Source of the DNA: Physcia stellaris
Taxonomy: Eukaryota; Ascomycota; Lecanoromycetes; Caliciales; Physciaceae
Assembly: GCA_018902385.1 (NCBI GenBank)
Contig: JABSSW010000035.1
Span: 434,001-498,000 of the forward strand
DNA: 64,000 nucleotides
Direction: 5' to 3'
Positions 34,321-46,314 of this stretch are shown here, piece after piece. A model generated the notes under the pieces. That model made no database searches, was not told the DNA's origin, and saw only the letters and a program-made list of their open reading frames with translations. The position numbers and the translations under genes were made by a program. How positions within the stretch are numbered: the first letter of the stretch is position 1; each line of letters starts with the position of its first letter.

Positions 34321-35937
34321 ATGGCAGATTTTGATCAAGTCACTAACCAGCATGAAGTTCCTGTAGCAATCCGTAAACGAAGTACGGATAGTGCAGCTCA
34401 TACAAAGCGTAAACTTGACGACTTAGAATCAAGCTCCTCTTTGTCACCTGCATCGCAACTAGCCTCACCTACCGAAGCCGCTGCAACCAGTAACATACGC
34501 ACTGCACGTGTATCGCCTGCGACTTCATCAAGCTCCATGGACACACGACCACCGCCACCCGCAACAAGTATGGCGCAGTTTCAGACTTTCGGGCCTAATC
34601 CATCTACTTTTGATGATCCCACCGTATACCACATTCGTGAGGTCACAGACGACATGACCGAAGACGCAAAGAAGGAGATCTACTGCGTCAGCTCGTTTCC
34701 CAAAAGTGATTTGGGGCAATTGATCGCGGGGACTTTGCCCGACAAAGACTTCAGTAACGCCAAACCGACCAATCAAGTCAATGCAAATACTTTTATTGCT
34801 TACATTGATCCCTATGTACGACCGCTGACGGAGGAAGACATGGCTTGGCTCAAAGAACGCGTGAGTTGTGTGTTCTGATTTCCTCTTGTATGAGTGCCTC
34901 TTGATTAACAACTCTTTTAGGGCGATCGAGTTGGTCCATTTATAATGCCATCTCGTGGAAAAAGGTCCTATAAAGATGTTTGGGCAGAAGAGGATGGTCA
35001 CATCTCCATGGACGACACCCATCACGGCGAGCGGCTACCTGCAAATCAAGCTCGCGGCAGTCTCGAAGACATGGATGACGACACAGCGGAAACAGATCAA
35101 GTCTCCATGGGTCCAATGATGAACCGCTTTATGTCTACTATGCGCTTCGAGCATCGCGCGTCACCCGTAGAAGACAAAGAAAAGCCAAACGGTCTCACGA
35201 ATGGCGACTCAAGCACGAATGGTCTCGCCAATGGCACTGATCATATGGATCCCAATAATGGCAATACTGAAGACAAATCGGTTCCGGCTGCGACATATAT
35301 GCCCGAAAACATCCTCCCCGCATCTGCTCGAAATCCCAGCAACGCGCCGAAACTTACAGGCGCCGAGATGGACGAGCGTCTCAAAGCCGAACTCCGGCAT
35401 CTTGGCTTCCTAGCGCCAGACGCTGAACCAGATTACGACGGGCATTTTGACGATGAGGTAGCCGAACGTCTCCGTATCTTACAAGCGGAGCTCAAACGCG
35501 TAAGCATACTCAACGGGGCTCGAAAAGCGCGCATCGAACAGATTGCCAAAGAGCGCATGGCGTATCAAGAATACAGCACCATCCTCGACGACTTGAATGG
35601 TCAGGTGCAAACTTCATTTGCTAAGCGGTCTCGCAATGCGAAGAAGAAGGGCCAAAATGCCAAACGTCCGGGAGGTGCTGGGGGTGGTAGCCATCCGGTT
35701 TCCGCGGCTGGCGGCGCTGGAGGAAGCGGTACATCTGGAGTTGCAAGGTCCGCCGTAATTGGAGACCAAACCAGACAACTGATGCAGCGAAGAGAAAAAT
35801 GGACCAATCAGATTGGACCGATATTCGATGACGAGGTTACCAAGATCCGAGAGGATGGCGACAGTATTTTCACGGACGATGTCATGGAGCCGCTGATCCG
35901 TGCGGAAAAAGAACGCTGGGACGAGGAGGCTGAGTAG
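34321..35937 (+). CDS. NGG1: SAGA/ADA histone acetyltransferase adaptor Ada3 (Ngg1)
   Basis: Links Gcn5 and Ada2 in the acetyltransferase module of SAGA. Exons: 34321-34860 and 34921-35937, giving 518 residues with a 60-base intron at a codon border. Signatures: [20 protein letters not shown] then [20 protein letters not shown] in the middle, and the C-terminal Ada3 domain [53 protein letters not shown] Gly/Ala-rich insert ([18 protein letters not shown]) interrupts the basic region. With TAF9 it is the second SAGA subunit in the window. Confidence 0.92.
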
Positions 35938-36831
35938 CTTCCCATGTTTTTGAACCGTTTCACGTCTTTGAAATGCTGTATGAATTAAGGCAGGGCTAGG
36001 CATGCATCGCGGGGATCGATTTCTGGCATTTCCAAGGAGTTTTAAAGCGAGTGAACCGTAGGTGGTACCGGGAGGATTTCTCGAGGGGGCATGGACTATG
36101 TAGGATACGAGAGAACCACCTCCTGAACCCATCATCTTCTTTAGATAATCCAGTAGACTCATAAACAAGATGTCTGCACTGTCCTTCCTCGGTCGCTGCT
36201 AAATACTGTCCATGAAGATTTCTGGATGAACACTACCTTCAAATGTCTAGATCAGCGGCTTCGGTGATGAAGTATCAATCAGTCTTGTTGCAAGTCAGGA
36301 TCAAAGTAATTTTAAAGAAATATCATGAGTTAGGGACAACGTGAAGTGTTCCATCTTTCAAACAGAGTGTGGAAACCTGAGCTGAGGTAGATCTTATTCT
36401 TGTTCGATGCTTTCGATGACTGTGAGATGATTACTCAACATCCTGCTAAGCCGTGGTTCAATAGGAATAACCATTCCTCTGGAGAACGTTGTCTGCCACT
36501 TCAAGGCTTACCATCCGGGAACCTCTATGCTGCTTGTAGTCGATACCGCCATAGTTGAGATTGGCACCGTTTCCACAGACCGATTCTCTGCTATAAAAGA
36601 GGTTTTCAGCCGTTGTTTGACTTGCCATCAGTATCCGCACTAGTCACAGCAATAACTCGCTATATTGAGAATGTTCCTCATGCGCTGTGGGGCCAAGAGG
36701 GACGGCGCAAGTCCACTTGATTGAAAGGAGCTTCGGATATAGACACGCGCCTTTACACTGCCTTTTGCATCTCTCTTTGTCCTAGATCACGAATAAAAAT
36801 GTGAAAGGCCAACACTCTTAAAGGGCAATCT
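35938..36831. other. Convergent intergenic region, ADA3 / CYT-4
   Basis: 894 bases between convergent genes; only shadow frames and no repeat or RNA gene. Confidence 0.5.
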
Positions 36832-39800
36832 TCATGCCGTTCCCTCTTCCGCTAAGGTCTCAAAGTTGATTCTCTTTACTAGCCGTATAGGGACCACAAA
36901 GATTGATGCAGAGTAGCTATCGACGCTGGCGATCTCCACTTCCCAGCTGTCGCTTTCTCTAACATCACCTTCTGCGTGCGACGCGGCCTTGAGGTTGACC
37001 ACACACGAAATACTTAATTCTTCAATGATTCCAATGACGCGCTCGCTACTTTGAGACCAATCAAACCTTAATATATAAGCAGTCAAAGTTTTAGGGAGGA
37101 GCTTCTCATGGTAGTAAGCTCGGTGGAACCACTGTGCAATCCAATGCTGCTTACTCCTCTGTTTGGCAGTGATTGCATGTAGACTGTTTACATCCAGTTT
37201 TGTGAGCGCTTCTGCCGCCTCTGCGCGAGAGAAGGGCAAGAAGTGATCTTCAGTATTGCCGATGAGAGAAGTTCCTTTCTCGGCTTCATAACGAACAGCG
37301 GCATCAATTTGCCAATGGGTGAAGAGATCGCTGTAACGTCGTAGAGGAGACGTTGCTTTGCAGTATACCGGCATGTTGAGAAAAAGGTGTTCTATAGGGG
37401 TCGCAGACGTCGCGGTGTACCCGCTTAGAGCAATATATCGATTGAGGTGCTGCCGTGGAACAAAGCCATATTTTTTAATGGCTGGCTGCATGATGTCCTT
37501 CTCAAAGGCCTCGCGGGCTGTCTTTAACTTTGGATCTCCTCTCGTGCCGGTGTACGCAACAGGTATACCACGTTCTGCGGACCACAGCGCCGCTATTTCA
37601 CCAGCGAGCAACATCAGATCGCTCACGAACTCTGGCGAGCCGCTAGCGAGATCCGGCTGCCTTACCGGATTGTACGGCTGTATCGGCATTGTGATGATCG
37701 GATCACCCAAGAAATAACGGTTGTGATCGTAGGTAAGACCGAAGGGAGGGTGATGCTCCCCTAAATCAATTTTGGGCTCACAGAAATCGGTACCGTGGCG
37801 CACTCTAGGGTTTCGCTTTAGTCGTCTTGCGTTGCCCAATTCTTTCAACCTGGCAAGTGCTTCAATTTCCGAATCTGTCAAGCTCTGATTATCACCCTGG
37901 TGATTGACAGTAGGCCATACGCCGCCTACTGTGATGGTCGGCGATTTAGCTCGAATATCTCCTGTACCATAGACATATCTGTCAATTGTCTCTGGCACCA
38001 GGTATCGAACATTATGCAGAATTCCGTGTGTGATTTTGGTCTCCAAAATCTCGGCACCGAGGTTCATTCTAGCACTGAACGTTATTGACGGACAACCCGG
38101 AGTCAAGCTGCAATGCCTGCGAAGAGAGTCTGTTTCAAGCATGGAGTAGCGACGTTCAACAAGGTAAACAGAGCTTGAGAGCCTGGCCGCATACTTCGCT
38201 ATGATGGAATCTTTATGAATGAATGCCGACGGATTAGCAACGTGTATATGCACCCAGGATGAGGTGTCGTCTGCAGCCTCCCAAGAAACCCCATCATCAT
38301 GATCTACAGTATCAGGAGCATCCACACAAAAGACTGGCAGGTTTGCCCAGTCCTTTCGCAAGCCCTTCATAGAGTCTTCTAAGACAAAATCACGTTGGTT
38401 TGCCAGTTTTTCCATCTTGTCAATGGTAGGATCAACACCAAGGCCAGGCAGAGGCCAGTCGTGTTGATAGGCTGCTCGGTTCTCCCAAGGTGCGATGACA
38501 CCCAACTCCTTCAGCATGAGGAAACCCGTCGACCTGTCGAAGTCGAAGCCTTCATACATGCCAGTCGCGCGAAGTATGGCAGGCCCTATGGACGCAGACA
38601 ATGTATGATTCTTGATCGCCCTGATCATCACCCAATCGCTTAGAAACCGGAGAATCTTGATATCGTTCTTGTCAAAAGGGTAAATATACTCAGTACCAGG
38701 CGGTCCTGAAACCTCTACAACTGACTGAACATGACTTGTACCTAATTGACCGGTAGCCAACAGACTTCGTCCCTCCCGGGATTTTCTAATGATATTCTGA
38801 GCTTTTCGAAGAAAAGAAGTCAGAGCCTTGGGTCTACGTGAGCCTTGTTGTAGATTGGACTTATCATCGAAAGAGGCTGTCGTGTCTGAGGCTTGATATT
38901 CCTGATAGTCTCGTATCCATTCCCTGACCATTGTCCGATCGTCATAATGCTTCTGAGTCAGGAATCCATATCGAGGAGATATTCGGTGAAAGCGAGAGTC
39001 CACCAGAAACCTTTCGTCCGAGAGCATTAATCCATGAAGGCACCATAACATCGGCGCAGTAATCATTGACATGCTCGATTTCTGGAAAATTCGTTTCGCA
39101 ATATCCTCAACACTAAAAGGCTGAGCCGCTTCGGATCGTAGCATGATCTCCCATATATGATCAAGTCGATACGTGTATTCTCGATAGCATTCGCCAGCTA
39201 AGCTTGTGAGCTGTTGCATTCTGTTGATAAGCGTTGTACCGACCTCGCGAGGCACAGCAATGTGGTTCTCGATCGGTGACTTGGCTGGATCTTTCTTCAC
39301 GAAATCCTCCGGAAAGTGAGGTTTTACTTGTGCCAGCTCATTGGGCGGCACGACTCCTTCGACGGCAAAGTGCACACATCGTGCGTGGATTACAATAACC
39401 TCGCCTTGAATAGTATAAAGCTGCGACATATATTCGAAATTACGGATAAAAATTGCAGCTGTTTTCGACTGGCCGCGCCTACTGTACGTTAGCAACTTAT
39501 CATTCTGTAGCTTGGCTGAACACACACTACGAGGACCATCTCTCCACCCCTGAGCAAAGCAGGATCCGTAGCAACATTGACGACTTCGCCCTCGGCATCG
39601 ATCTCTGCTTCGGATCCTTCGGGAAAATCGGCATCATCGCCATTTGTTGAAGAGCCAGGGTCAATCTCCCCAAATTGGGAGAAAGAATTCTGTATACTCC
39701 CAGAGATATCGAAGCCGGGAAGCTTTTGGAAGGTTGGGATCTTGGGGTTGCTAGTTTGTTGCTCTTGCCACCATCTCAGGTGATTCCGTATCGCCGAACC

Positions 39801-40163
39801 CTTTCTAGGTAAGATTTCGTGCGTATCATTGAAGTGAACATGGGTCTGTTGCGCGAGTCGGCCATCATCTGCAGACAACAAAACCTACGCCGCTTGTTAA
39901 TATAGATCATAGTAAAGTCCACTCATATTTGGCTCACCTACAAATCCTGTGCTCAACCGCCGCTTTTGCAATCTCTGTTGAAGCCTGGACCTGCAGAAAG
40001 GGGTCGGCCTGCATGATCGTAACCAACGCTTTTGATCGACTTTGCAACGTCCAATGACGGCTGGTGTATCATAAGCGCAATGATATCGGACAGTAGTTCC
40101 TGTCTTCCAATTCGAGCAGTGTAATTGGTGCTGCGACTTGTAAAAAGTCTGCCCGCGGAACAT
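36832..40163 (-). CDS. DSS1: Mitochondrial exoribonuclease, RNase II family (CYT-4 / DSS1)
   Basis: 3'-5' exoribonuclease of the mitochondrial degradosome; in Neurospora cyt-4 is needed for RNA turnover and intron RNA processing. Exons: 40163-39942, 39884-39528 and 39468-36832, giving 1,071 residues. The second intron (59 bases) starts in a GT repeat, has a TTGCTAAC branch site and restores a frame that otherwise looks broken. Arg-rich N-terminus fits mitochondrial import. Active-site motif FCVDAPDTVDHDDGVSWE supplies the metal-binding Asp residues; later KATSPLRRYSDLFTHWQID is the RNB C-terminal signature. A start at 40193 would add ten residues. Confidence 0.92.
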
Positions 40164-40688
40164 GTCATAGGGTACTGCGCACCTAAGTATCATGCCCTAG
40201 GATGGATAATCAATAGAAAAACCAGAGAAGAAAGGGGGTTGTGACCTTTCTGGATAGCAATGAATTACATATGCTTTTCAGGAGCTGTCCTCGGTTGGTT
40301 TTTTGGGATGGCTTGGGCACCCCCAAAAACCCCCTGAGTAACTTTAGAACTAGTGCGACGTGACGTCTTCAGCACCCAGCTCATGTACGTACAGTGAGTT
40401 ATCTCTACTTTACTTTGGATCCCCCAATACGTTCCCTTCCTTTCTATCACAAGAGCTTCACAATAACGCAGGTATGTCAATATGTTGCTTTCAAATCAAA
40501 CCCACATGATATATGATGACATTTTTGCATGTATTATCAACAAAAGCTGCTTGCAGCTCCTCTTCTTGACAATCTTTTTTTGCCTGAACCCATTCATTCC
40601 CTGTTCGAGGAATTGCGTCGACACGCTACTACTGAAGCGATCTGCTGATCGTTAGTATAGACTGCTGGACCGAGTTCTCAGTGCAGAC
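40164..40688. other. Divergent promoter, CYT-4 / CnxG
   Basis: 525 bases with no gene; a C-rich/G-rich patch near 40310-40335 is unremarkable. Confidence 0.5.
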
Positions 40689-40985
40689 ATGCCTACGAAG
40701 CCGCCGGCAGGACACTTTAGTATATTCTACTTTGCTTCTGCTTCCACCTTCACTGGGAAAACAGCAGAGACGTTCCCTGCACCCGTCAATCTCCAGGATC
40801 TCTATGATTTCCTAGAAGATAAGTACGTAGGTATCAAGAATAAGGTTCTCAACAGTTGCGCTGTTACGGTCAATCTGCATTACGTCGATATCCAGGACGA
40901 CAGCGAATACCACGGCGAGTCCTCCGGTAGGGCCATCAAGGAAGGCGACGAAGTGGGTATAATTCCGCCTGTAAGCTCTGGCTAA
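40689..40985 (+). CDS. cnxG: Molybdopterin synthase small subunit (MoaD/MOCS2A, CnxG type)
   Basis: Ubiquitin-like sulfur carrier that donates thiocarboxylate sulfur to precursor Z with the large subunit, making molybdopterin for nitrate reductase and similar enzymes. Single exon of 98 residues. Typical start of the fold (HFSIFYFASASTFTGK), then LYDFLEDKY and the C-terminal EGDEVGIIPPVSSG. The protein ends Ser-Gly, whereas the family normally ends Gly-Gly; the terminal Gly that is activated is kept. The large subunit is not in this window. Confidence 0.9.
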   Translation: MPTKPPAGHFSIFYFASASTFTGKTAETFPAPVNLQDLYDFLEDKYVGIKNKVLNSCAVTVNLHYVDIQDDSEYHGESSGRAIKEGDEVGIIPPVSSG

Positions 40986-41266
40986 CAGGAACCTGGACTT
41001 CTGGCTGCACTTAATTCAAGTGATGGTGGGGGTAAAAAGCAGCTTGAAAAAGGAGTCCTCCTGATTGGAACTCAAATCAGCGACTTGTGTCATCACCTTT
41101 ACTTCTAAAACCTATGACTAGGGTACAAAAGTACTCTTGATTCATCTTGGACGAATGTTTTGGAAAATCAAGGAGTCGAACGGAACCTGTGAGGCTACTG
41201 CCACTTTGGCTCCACCAAAGTACCTCTTTCACAAAGTCAAGGCTATGCTTTCTAAGTGGTATATCA

Positions 41267-43467
41267 TCACTCTATCTCAAGAAGCTGGTATTTGCCACTG
41301 TGCTTATCGAGTGCGGCTTCTATTCTTTCCATGACCGCCAAAACCTTCTCCTCCTGAAGGCGCTGGCCAATAATCTGGACAGCCACTGGTAGGCCGTGCA
41401 TACTCATTGCGTTATAATGCTTATAGGCGCCATTAGCCACACCGTTCAGACTTTTGCTTCGAAAGTCAGATGGCAAGCGGTCTAATGCCTTATCAACTTT
41501 CGTCACGGGTATGATACCAGCTGGATAGTCAAGCTACAGAATGCGGTCAAACTTCTGGGATGGAAGACTCGCCGGGTTGAACATACCAAGTTGAAAAGAA
41601 AAGTGTAGCCGCAGCTACTGACGGCATCCTTCATCCCAGCATGGGGAACGGCGGGTGTTGCGTTAGGCGGTGTGAGCATAAAGTCCAGCTTGGCTTCATT
41701 CTGCCACCAATCATGCCACTCCGCTTTATAGGCCTCTCTTTTCGCTACCCACTTCCATTGCTCAAACGCACTTTTCTCGTGGAAGTTTGCCAGAAGTCCG
41801 GCCCAGATCGCATCCTGTCGAATGTATCTTACCCATAAATAGTACAAGAATTTGAACGGTTTAGGAATACCCATATACAAACTCATCTGAGCGGCTCCTG
41901 GGTCATTCCATTCTCCAGTACGAAAGAACGAACGAAAAGTTCTACATCCATCTGAGTTGAGGAGGTTGGACCCAATGACTAAAGCCTCATAGGGAGATGG
42001 CGGATCCACGTCAACAATCTCATGGCCTTCTGACTGTAATGCGGAGACAACCATGTCCAAGGCTCTCGCGCAAGCGGGAGATGGCTCCACCACACCTAGA
42101 TTGTTAGTTGGAAAAGCCGCCAGAACTCGATTTTGACATACCATCACTGTGCAACACGCCGATCTTGAACTTCGCCTTTTCTCTTGTATGCTGCTCTAGC
42201 GCCGATTGCCAGGCGATTGGGTGTACGCTGTGATCGTACTCCCAAGGCTTCATTGAGATCTGTTGGTCATTCCGGACTTAGCATTACTGTTGTCTGCTAA
42301 GCGTTGAGCTGCAAGACTTGTCCCGCCACACACTCCTACGAAATGTCTTGGAACCCTGGAAAAGATCTAAATCCAATGTGGAAGCGCTCCAAAAGACTTA
42401 CTAAACTCCGTGAAAAATATATCAGATCTTCCAAAGTTCTAGCCATAGGGCTGAATACGCTCGGTATACCTTCTTGTCCCGGCATGCTTGTGTTGATGCC
42501 CGTTTTGGGCCATCCTGTTGGTGGATCGAGAGTCAGCACTTTCAGTCCTGGATGAGAGTCGAATTGTTTGACATTCCTATCAGGCTCGGGGCTTTACAGA
42601 CACATTTCACGGCCTTGGTTTGAGTTCTAGAGAGGCTGGCGAGTGCTTCACAAAGACTTACGACCGGTTGAACATCGTAAGGAGTAAATGCCACTGAAAT
42701 GTGCCGGAGCTCGGACAGAGCCAGCAACATCGGATCCTATTCCAATCCTACCACCACCGTAGGCCAAGAGTGCACCTTCCCCGCCCGTCGAACCGCCTGG
42801 TGAATAGTTTGGATTGTGAGGGTTGGTGCACCTGCCCCAAACGTCGTTGGTGGATTCGAACGAGAGAAGTGTTACCGGAAGGTTGGTCTTCACATACGGT
42901 ATAGCCCCTGGGCGGGCTCGTCACCATGTGGCCAATAAGGAGGTTTGACATACTGACCAGCATCCTTGAGGAGTTTCACCATGATGCCATCCTGTACGTA
43001 CGGTTTACCAGTATTACACGAGTATCCCACACTAACGTCAAATCCACCAACCGCTACGGAGTCCTTCAGGGACACTGGGATTCCAGCCAGAGGGCCCTTC
43101 AAATTGATTTCGGAATCTGCCCAGCGCTCTGCGGCATGAATCATCACCTCCGTTAGACAATTGGTTTCCGCGTGTGCTTTGATTGCAAGCTTGCCATAGG
43201 TCCGAAGAATATCAATTGGCTTGAGTGTGTGCTTATGTACATCTTGCACAAGGTTCTCCACGGGCTTTTCCAATATCTCACGATCAGCACGGGAAACTGG
43301 GCCGTGGTAAGCAGCAGGCAGATTGGCGATTCTGGTTGTCCGCTCGAGCTGCTTTCTCTGGCTGATAGACAATGACGTCAGCTCAACGTGTGCTTGTCAA
43401 TATTTCTGCAACGCAATGCAACTCACCAATCTCGCCGATGCTCGAAATAATCGAATGGCGGTAGCAT
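41267..43467 (-). CDS. Amidase-signature enzyme (acetamidase/general amidase type)
   Basis: Hydrolyses amides to acid and ammonia; in fungi such enzymes release nitrogen from acetamide and related amides. Seven exons: 43467-43427, 43361-42958, 42907-42665, 42514-42402, 42259-42142, 42095-41587 and 41533-41267, all phases matching, giving 564 residues. Catalytic triad of the family: Lys in GIPVSLKDSVAVGG, Ser in SPGGSTGGEGALL and nucleophile Ser in GSDVAGSVRAPAHFSG. C-terminal GLPVAVQIIGQRLQEEKVL is typical. The intron between exons 4 and 5 is 142 bases, longer than the others. No signal peptide, so probably cytosolic; the natural substrate is unknown. Confidence 0.93.
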
Positions 43468-44700
43468 CTCGAAATACCTAGTTGAGTCATCTGTTGTGCC
43501 CAAGGTTTGTCTTATCCTCGAGATTCGGTTGGGAGCTTCACCCCGCAGCCTGCAATGGAAGCTTGGGCCACCAGGCTCTGGGCGATTGGTTTTAGCTGCC
43601 GCGGCTTCTGGACCGAATTTCCCGACTCTTGAGCTTTCGAAGGGCGGCTGGGATAAGACTCAAGATTGGTTACAACAATGATTGCAATACTATGCTGCTT
43701 GAAGTCTCAATCCTCGATCAAGTTTACATGGACTCGAAACGCTCAGCTTGGCTTTTTTGGAATTATGCCGATTAACATAATTTGATTGCGTTGGTCACAA
43801 CTCTCGAGATGAAGCAGCGAAAGTTGTACGATAATGACATCTAGGTGTCCTACCTCTTACTAAATATTATAGCCTTCATCTTTCTCTCATGACCGGTACG
43901 GATGACCTTCGGAGATCATAAGAAGACATCATCCAGAGGATATCCTAGCGGTTTTCAAGAAATTGATCCGACAAGATTGCGTCCTATCCAAGGACGGAAT
44001 CACGCCAACGTTCTGTACCACTGCACAATCAACACACTGCGCGAGATTGCTACTGGTGTCTTGATATAGATCAAAATATCAGGGTCATGTCACTCGTCAG
44101 GTTTAAATTTGGCTTGAGCTGCAGCGGAACGGTAACAGGCATTTTAGTCGACGTAATAATTGCTCTTCAGATTTACTGGTGTAGCGTAGTGTTGCCAAAT
44201 TGGGCTGTCTGGAATTTTGGTGGTTTCTCCCAGCTAGCTGGAAGTCGTGTCAGGCCATTTCAGTGGTTGTTCATTGTCGCTCAGACTGCCGCTGCACCAA
44301 AACGGGCAGTAAGCGCTGCCCGCGGAAAGACCCGAAAGAGCCCCATTCAGGGTCCAGACCACCATTGGATGAAAAAGAAACAGTCTGAAACCGATGGAGA
44401 ATTCCAGGAGCGACAGTCTTAGAAACTTGGGCTAGGAAGAATTCGGTGGTAGATGGTGTTGAATGCATATTTAAGAGGCCCAAGGTACCACCGTACTGTC
44501 TCCCATCGCTATTTACCACAGTCCATTTCTTTACAGATATCCCGTCTCTTTAATTTCCTAAGTCTCTTTTCTCCTTAAGACATTCATTATCTAGACTTTC
44601 CTTGGTCGACACTATATATCGTCCTGCCGCTCGTTGATTGAACGATTGTTCCATTCGGTACATCCAACTTCGTGCAAATCTCCTTGACATCAAATCCATA
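43468..44700. other. Divergent intergenic region, amidase / MARVEL protein
   Basis: 1.23 kb. Open frames at 43496-43681 and 44087-44422 lack any recognisable feature. Probably promoter sequence for both genes. Confidence 0.45.
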
Positions 44701-45381
44701 ATGGCCGGATCGAATGGCGCTCTTGGTGGGACCTTCAAAATCGTAAGGATACTTCAGATTGTATCCTTGATCGCCATCATCGGCATGGCTTCGAATTTCA
44801 TTTCGGAGATGGTGTCTAGCAACAATGCACCTTCCGATGTTCTAGTGGGAACGCTCAGTGTGGTAGGTATCCGTGAGACAACTACGTTGAGGACTGTGGC
44901 TTACCCGATCTTCTAGACTTGTATTGCGGTCCTGTACTGTGCGATTACGTACATATTGTATCTCGACAATATCCTACCATACCTCATTATTACCGGATCA
45001 GATGGCGTGGTGCTCGTCGCTCTGGTAGTCGTTGCGGTCGTCGTCGGTAAACCTTTATCGTACCTCAATTGCAGGGTTGTTGGAACATCCAGCATGGCCG
45101 AATCTGCGTATCAGCTCGGCGCCGAACTCAAAGACAGTCTTCACAGCGAAGGCGGGATGGTGAAATACAGCAATTGGATCGGCGCAACCAAGGTCACATG
45201 CTATGAGATGAAAGCCATCTGGGGGCTCAGCATTGCGCTATGGTAAGTACAATCCATGTAGAGCATTTGGGGTAGTACTCCGCTAAGAGATCCTAGTATA
45301 CTGTTCACCTTTTCGGCCATCTGCAGCGTCTGCCTTTGGCGTCGCAGCAAAGTGGTGGCGCCCAAGGATATCGAGGGATGA
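44701..45381 (+). CDS. MARVEL-domain four-helix membrane protein
   Basis: Small membrane protein with four hydrophobic helices, probably in plasma-membrane subdomains or vesicles (family inference). Exons: 44701-44862, 44917-45242 and 45297-45381, giving 190 residues; both introns are 54 bases. Helices: IVRILQIVSLIAIIGMASNF, TCIAVLYCAITYILYL, GVVLVALVVVAVVVG and, across the last intron, WGLSIALWCILFTFSAICSV. The tail WRRSKVVAPKDIEG is short and basic. Function is not determined. Confidence 0.8.
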
Positions 45382-46314
45382 TTGTGCACAGGGCATGAAA
45401 AGGTTAACGAGAGGAGTGGTGTGCTGTGGTCGATGAGAGGACATTGATGGTCAGCGGCGACGGCAGACGCAGCAGCTAGAGAATTACATAATCGGGGGTT
45501 TTGGGGTGTATTGTAGAAACGAGGCGTCTCCCGTAGGAGTGGTTCTGCTTAGAGTCCGGATGGGCCAGGGCGAGTACCGTGAGGCAGGTAGCGAGCTACC
45601 CAGCAACAAACTTTATGCATGCATGAATCGATTAGCACGCCTCAGGCCACGTCGTGCAGCGCTCGCCTCATGCACGGGAGATGGACACAAGCGTTCTCGC
45701 GCGGACAGTGTGAACGTTGGGTGGTATCGAAGATGCTTTGATCATGACTCGTGCTCACCGACCTGGAACAAGGCCGTGCCGAAATGGCTTGCTTGCTTTG
45801 GTCGGACGTGGGCGTAGGGTGGATTGGGGCAAGAGGAGCCGACGGCGAGGGTGAATGAAGGCAGCTCAGACAGTTGTAAAGTTGTAGCGTGAAGATTCCA
45901 GCGCTGTGGTTGAGTTGCCCGACAGCGTGGACTCGGTTCGGTGGCTGCTTCGCTAGACTCCATTTCGCTAGATGCTGATGGATCACCGTCGACCAGTGCC
46001 CGTGGCCCCGTTTCTTGGGAATCTCAGCACCCACCCCCACATTTAACTCACTACTGCTACCCTACACTAAAGGTACTCCATCCTTGCTGGCTTTCTATCC
46101 GGCCAGAGGCGCAAGCCTCCGACTAGAGTCCTCCGACTAGAGTCCCACAACTAGGTCATCAAAAACTCATCCAGTTCTCTCTTTTCGCATGGCCTGCAAC
46201 CACCGGACCTTCTCGGCCTGCTCTCTCTCCTCCTTCCTCTCCCTCCAACCTTCCAAGGAGGATGCTGTTGGATCTGTGCTCGCCATAATACTAATGCCTA
46301 TCTGACCCTTTCCA
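45382..46314. other. Intergenic, promoter of the LaeA-like gene
   Basis: 933 bases without a supported gene. CCTCCGACTAGAGT occurs twice in tandem near 46114-46143. Confidence 0.45.

Noticed and set aside
39469-39527. Apparent frameshift in CYT-4 at a CA/GT repeat
   Set aside because: A 59-base intron with GTGTGT donor, TTGCTAAC branch and CAG acceptor restores the frame and gives a protein of usual length.
44087-44422. 111-codon frame upstream of the MARVEL gene
   Set aside because: No recognisable domain or supporting context; likely promoter sequence.
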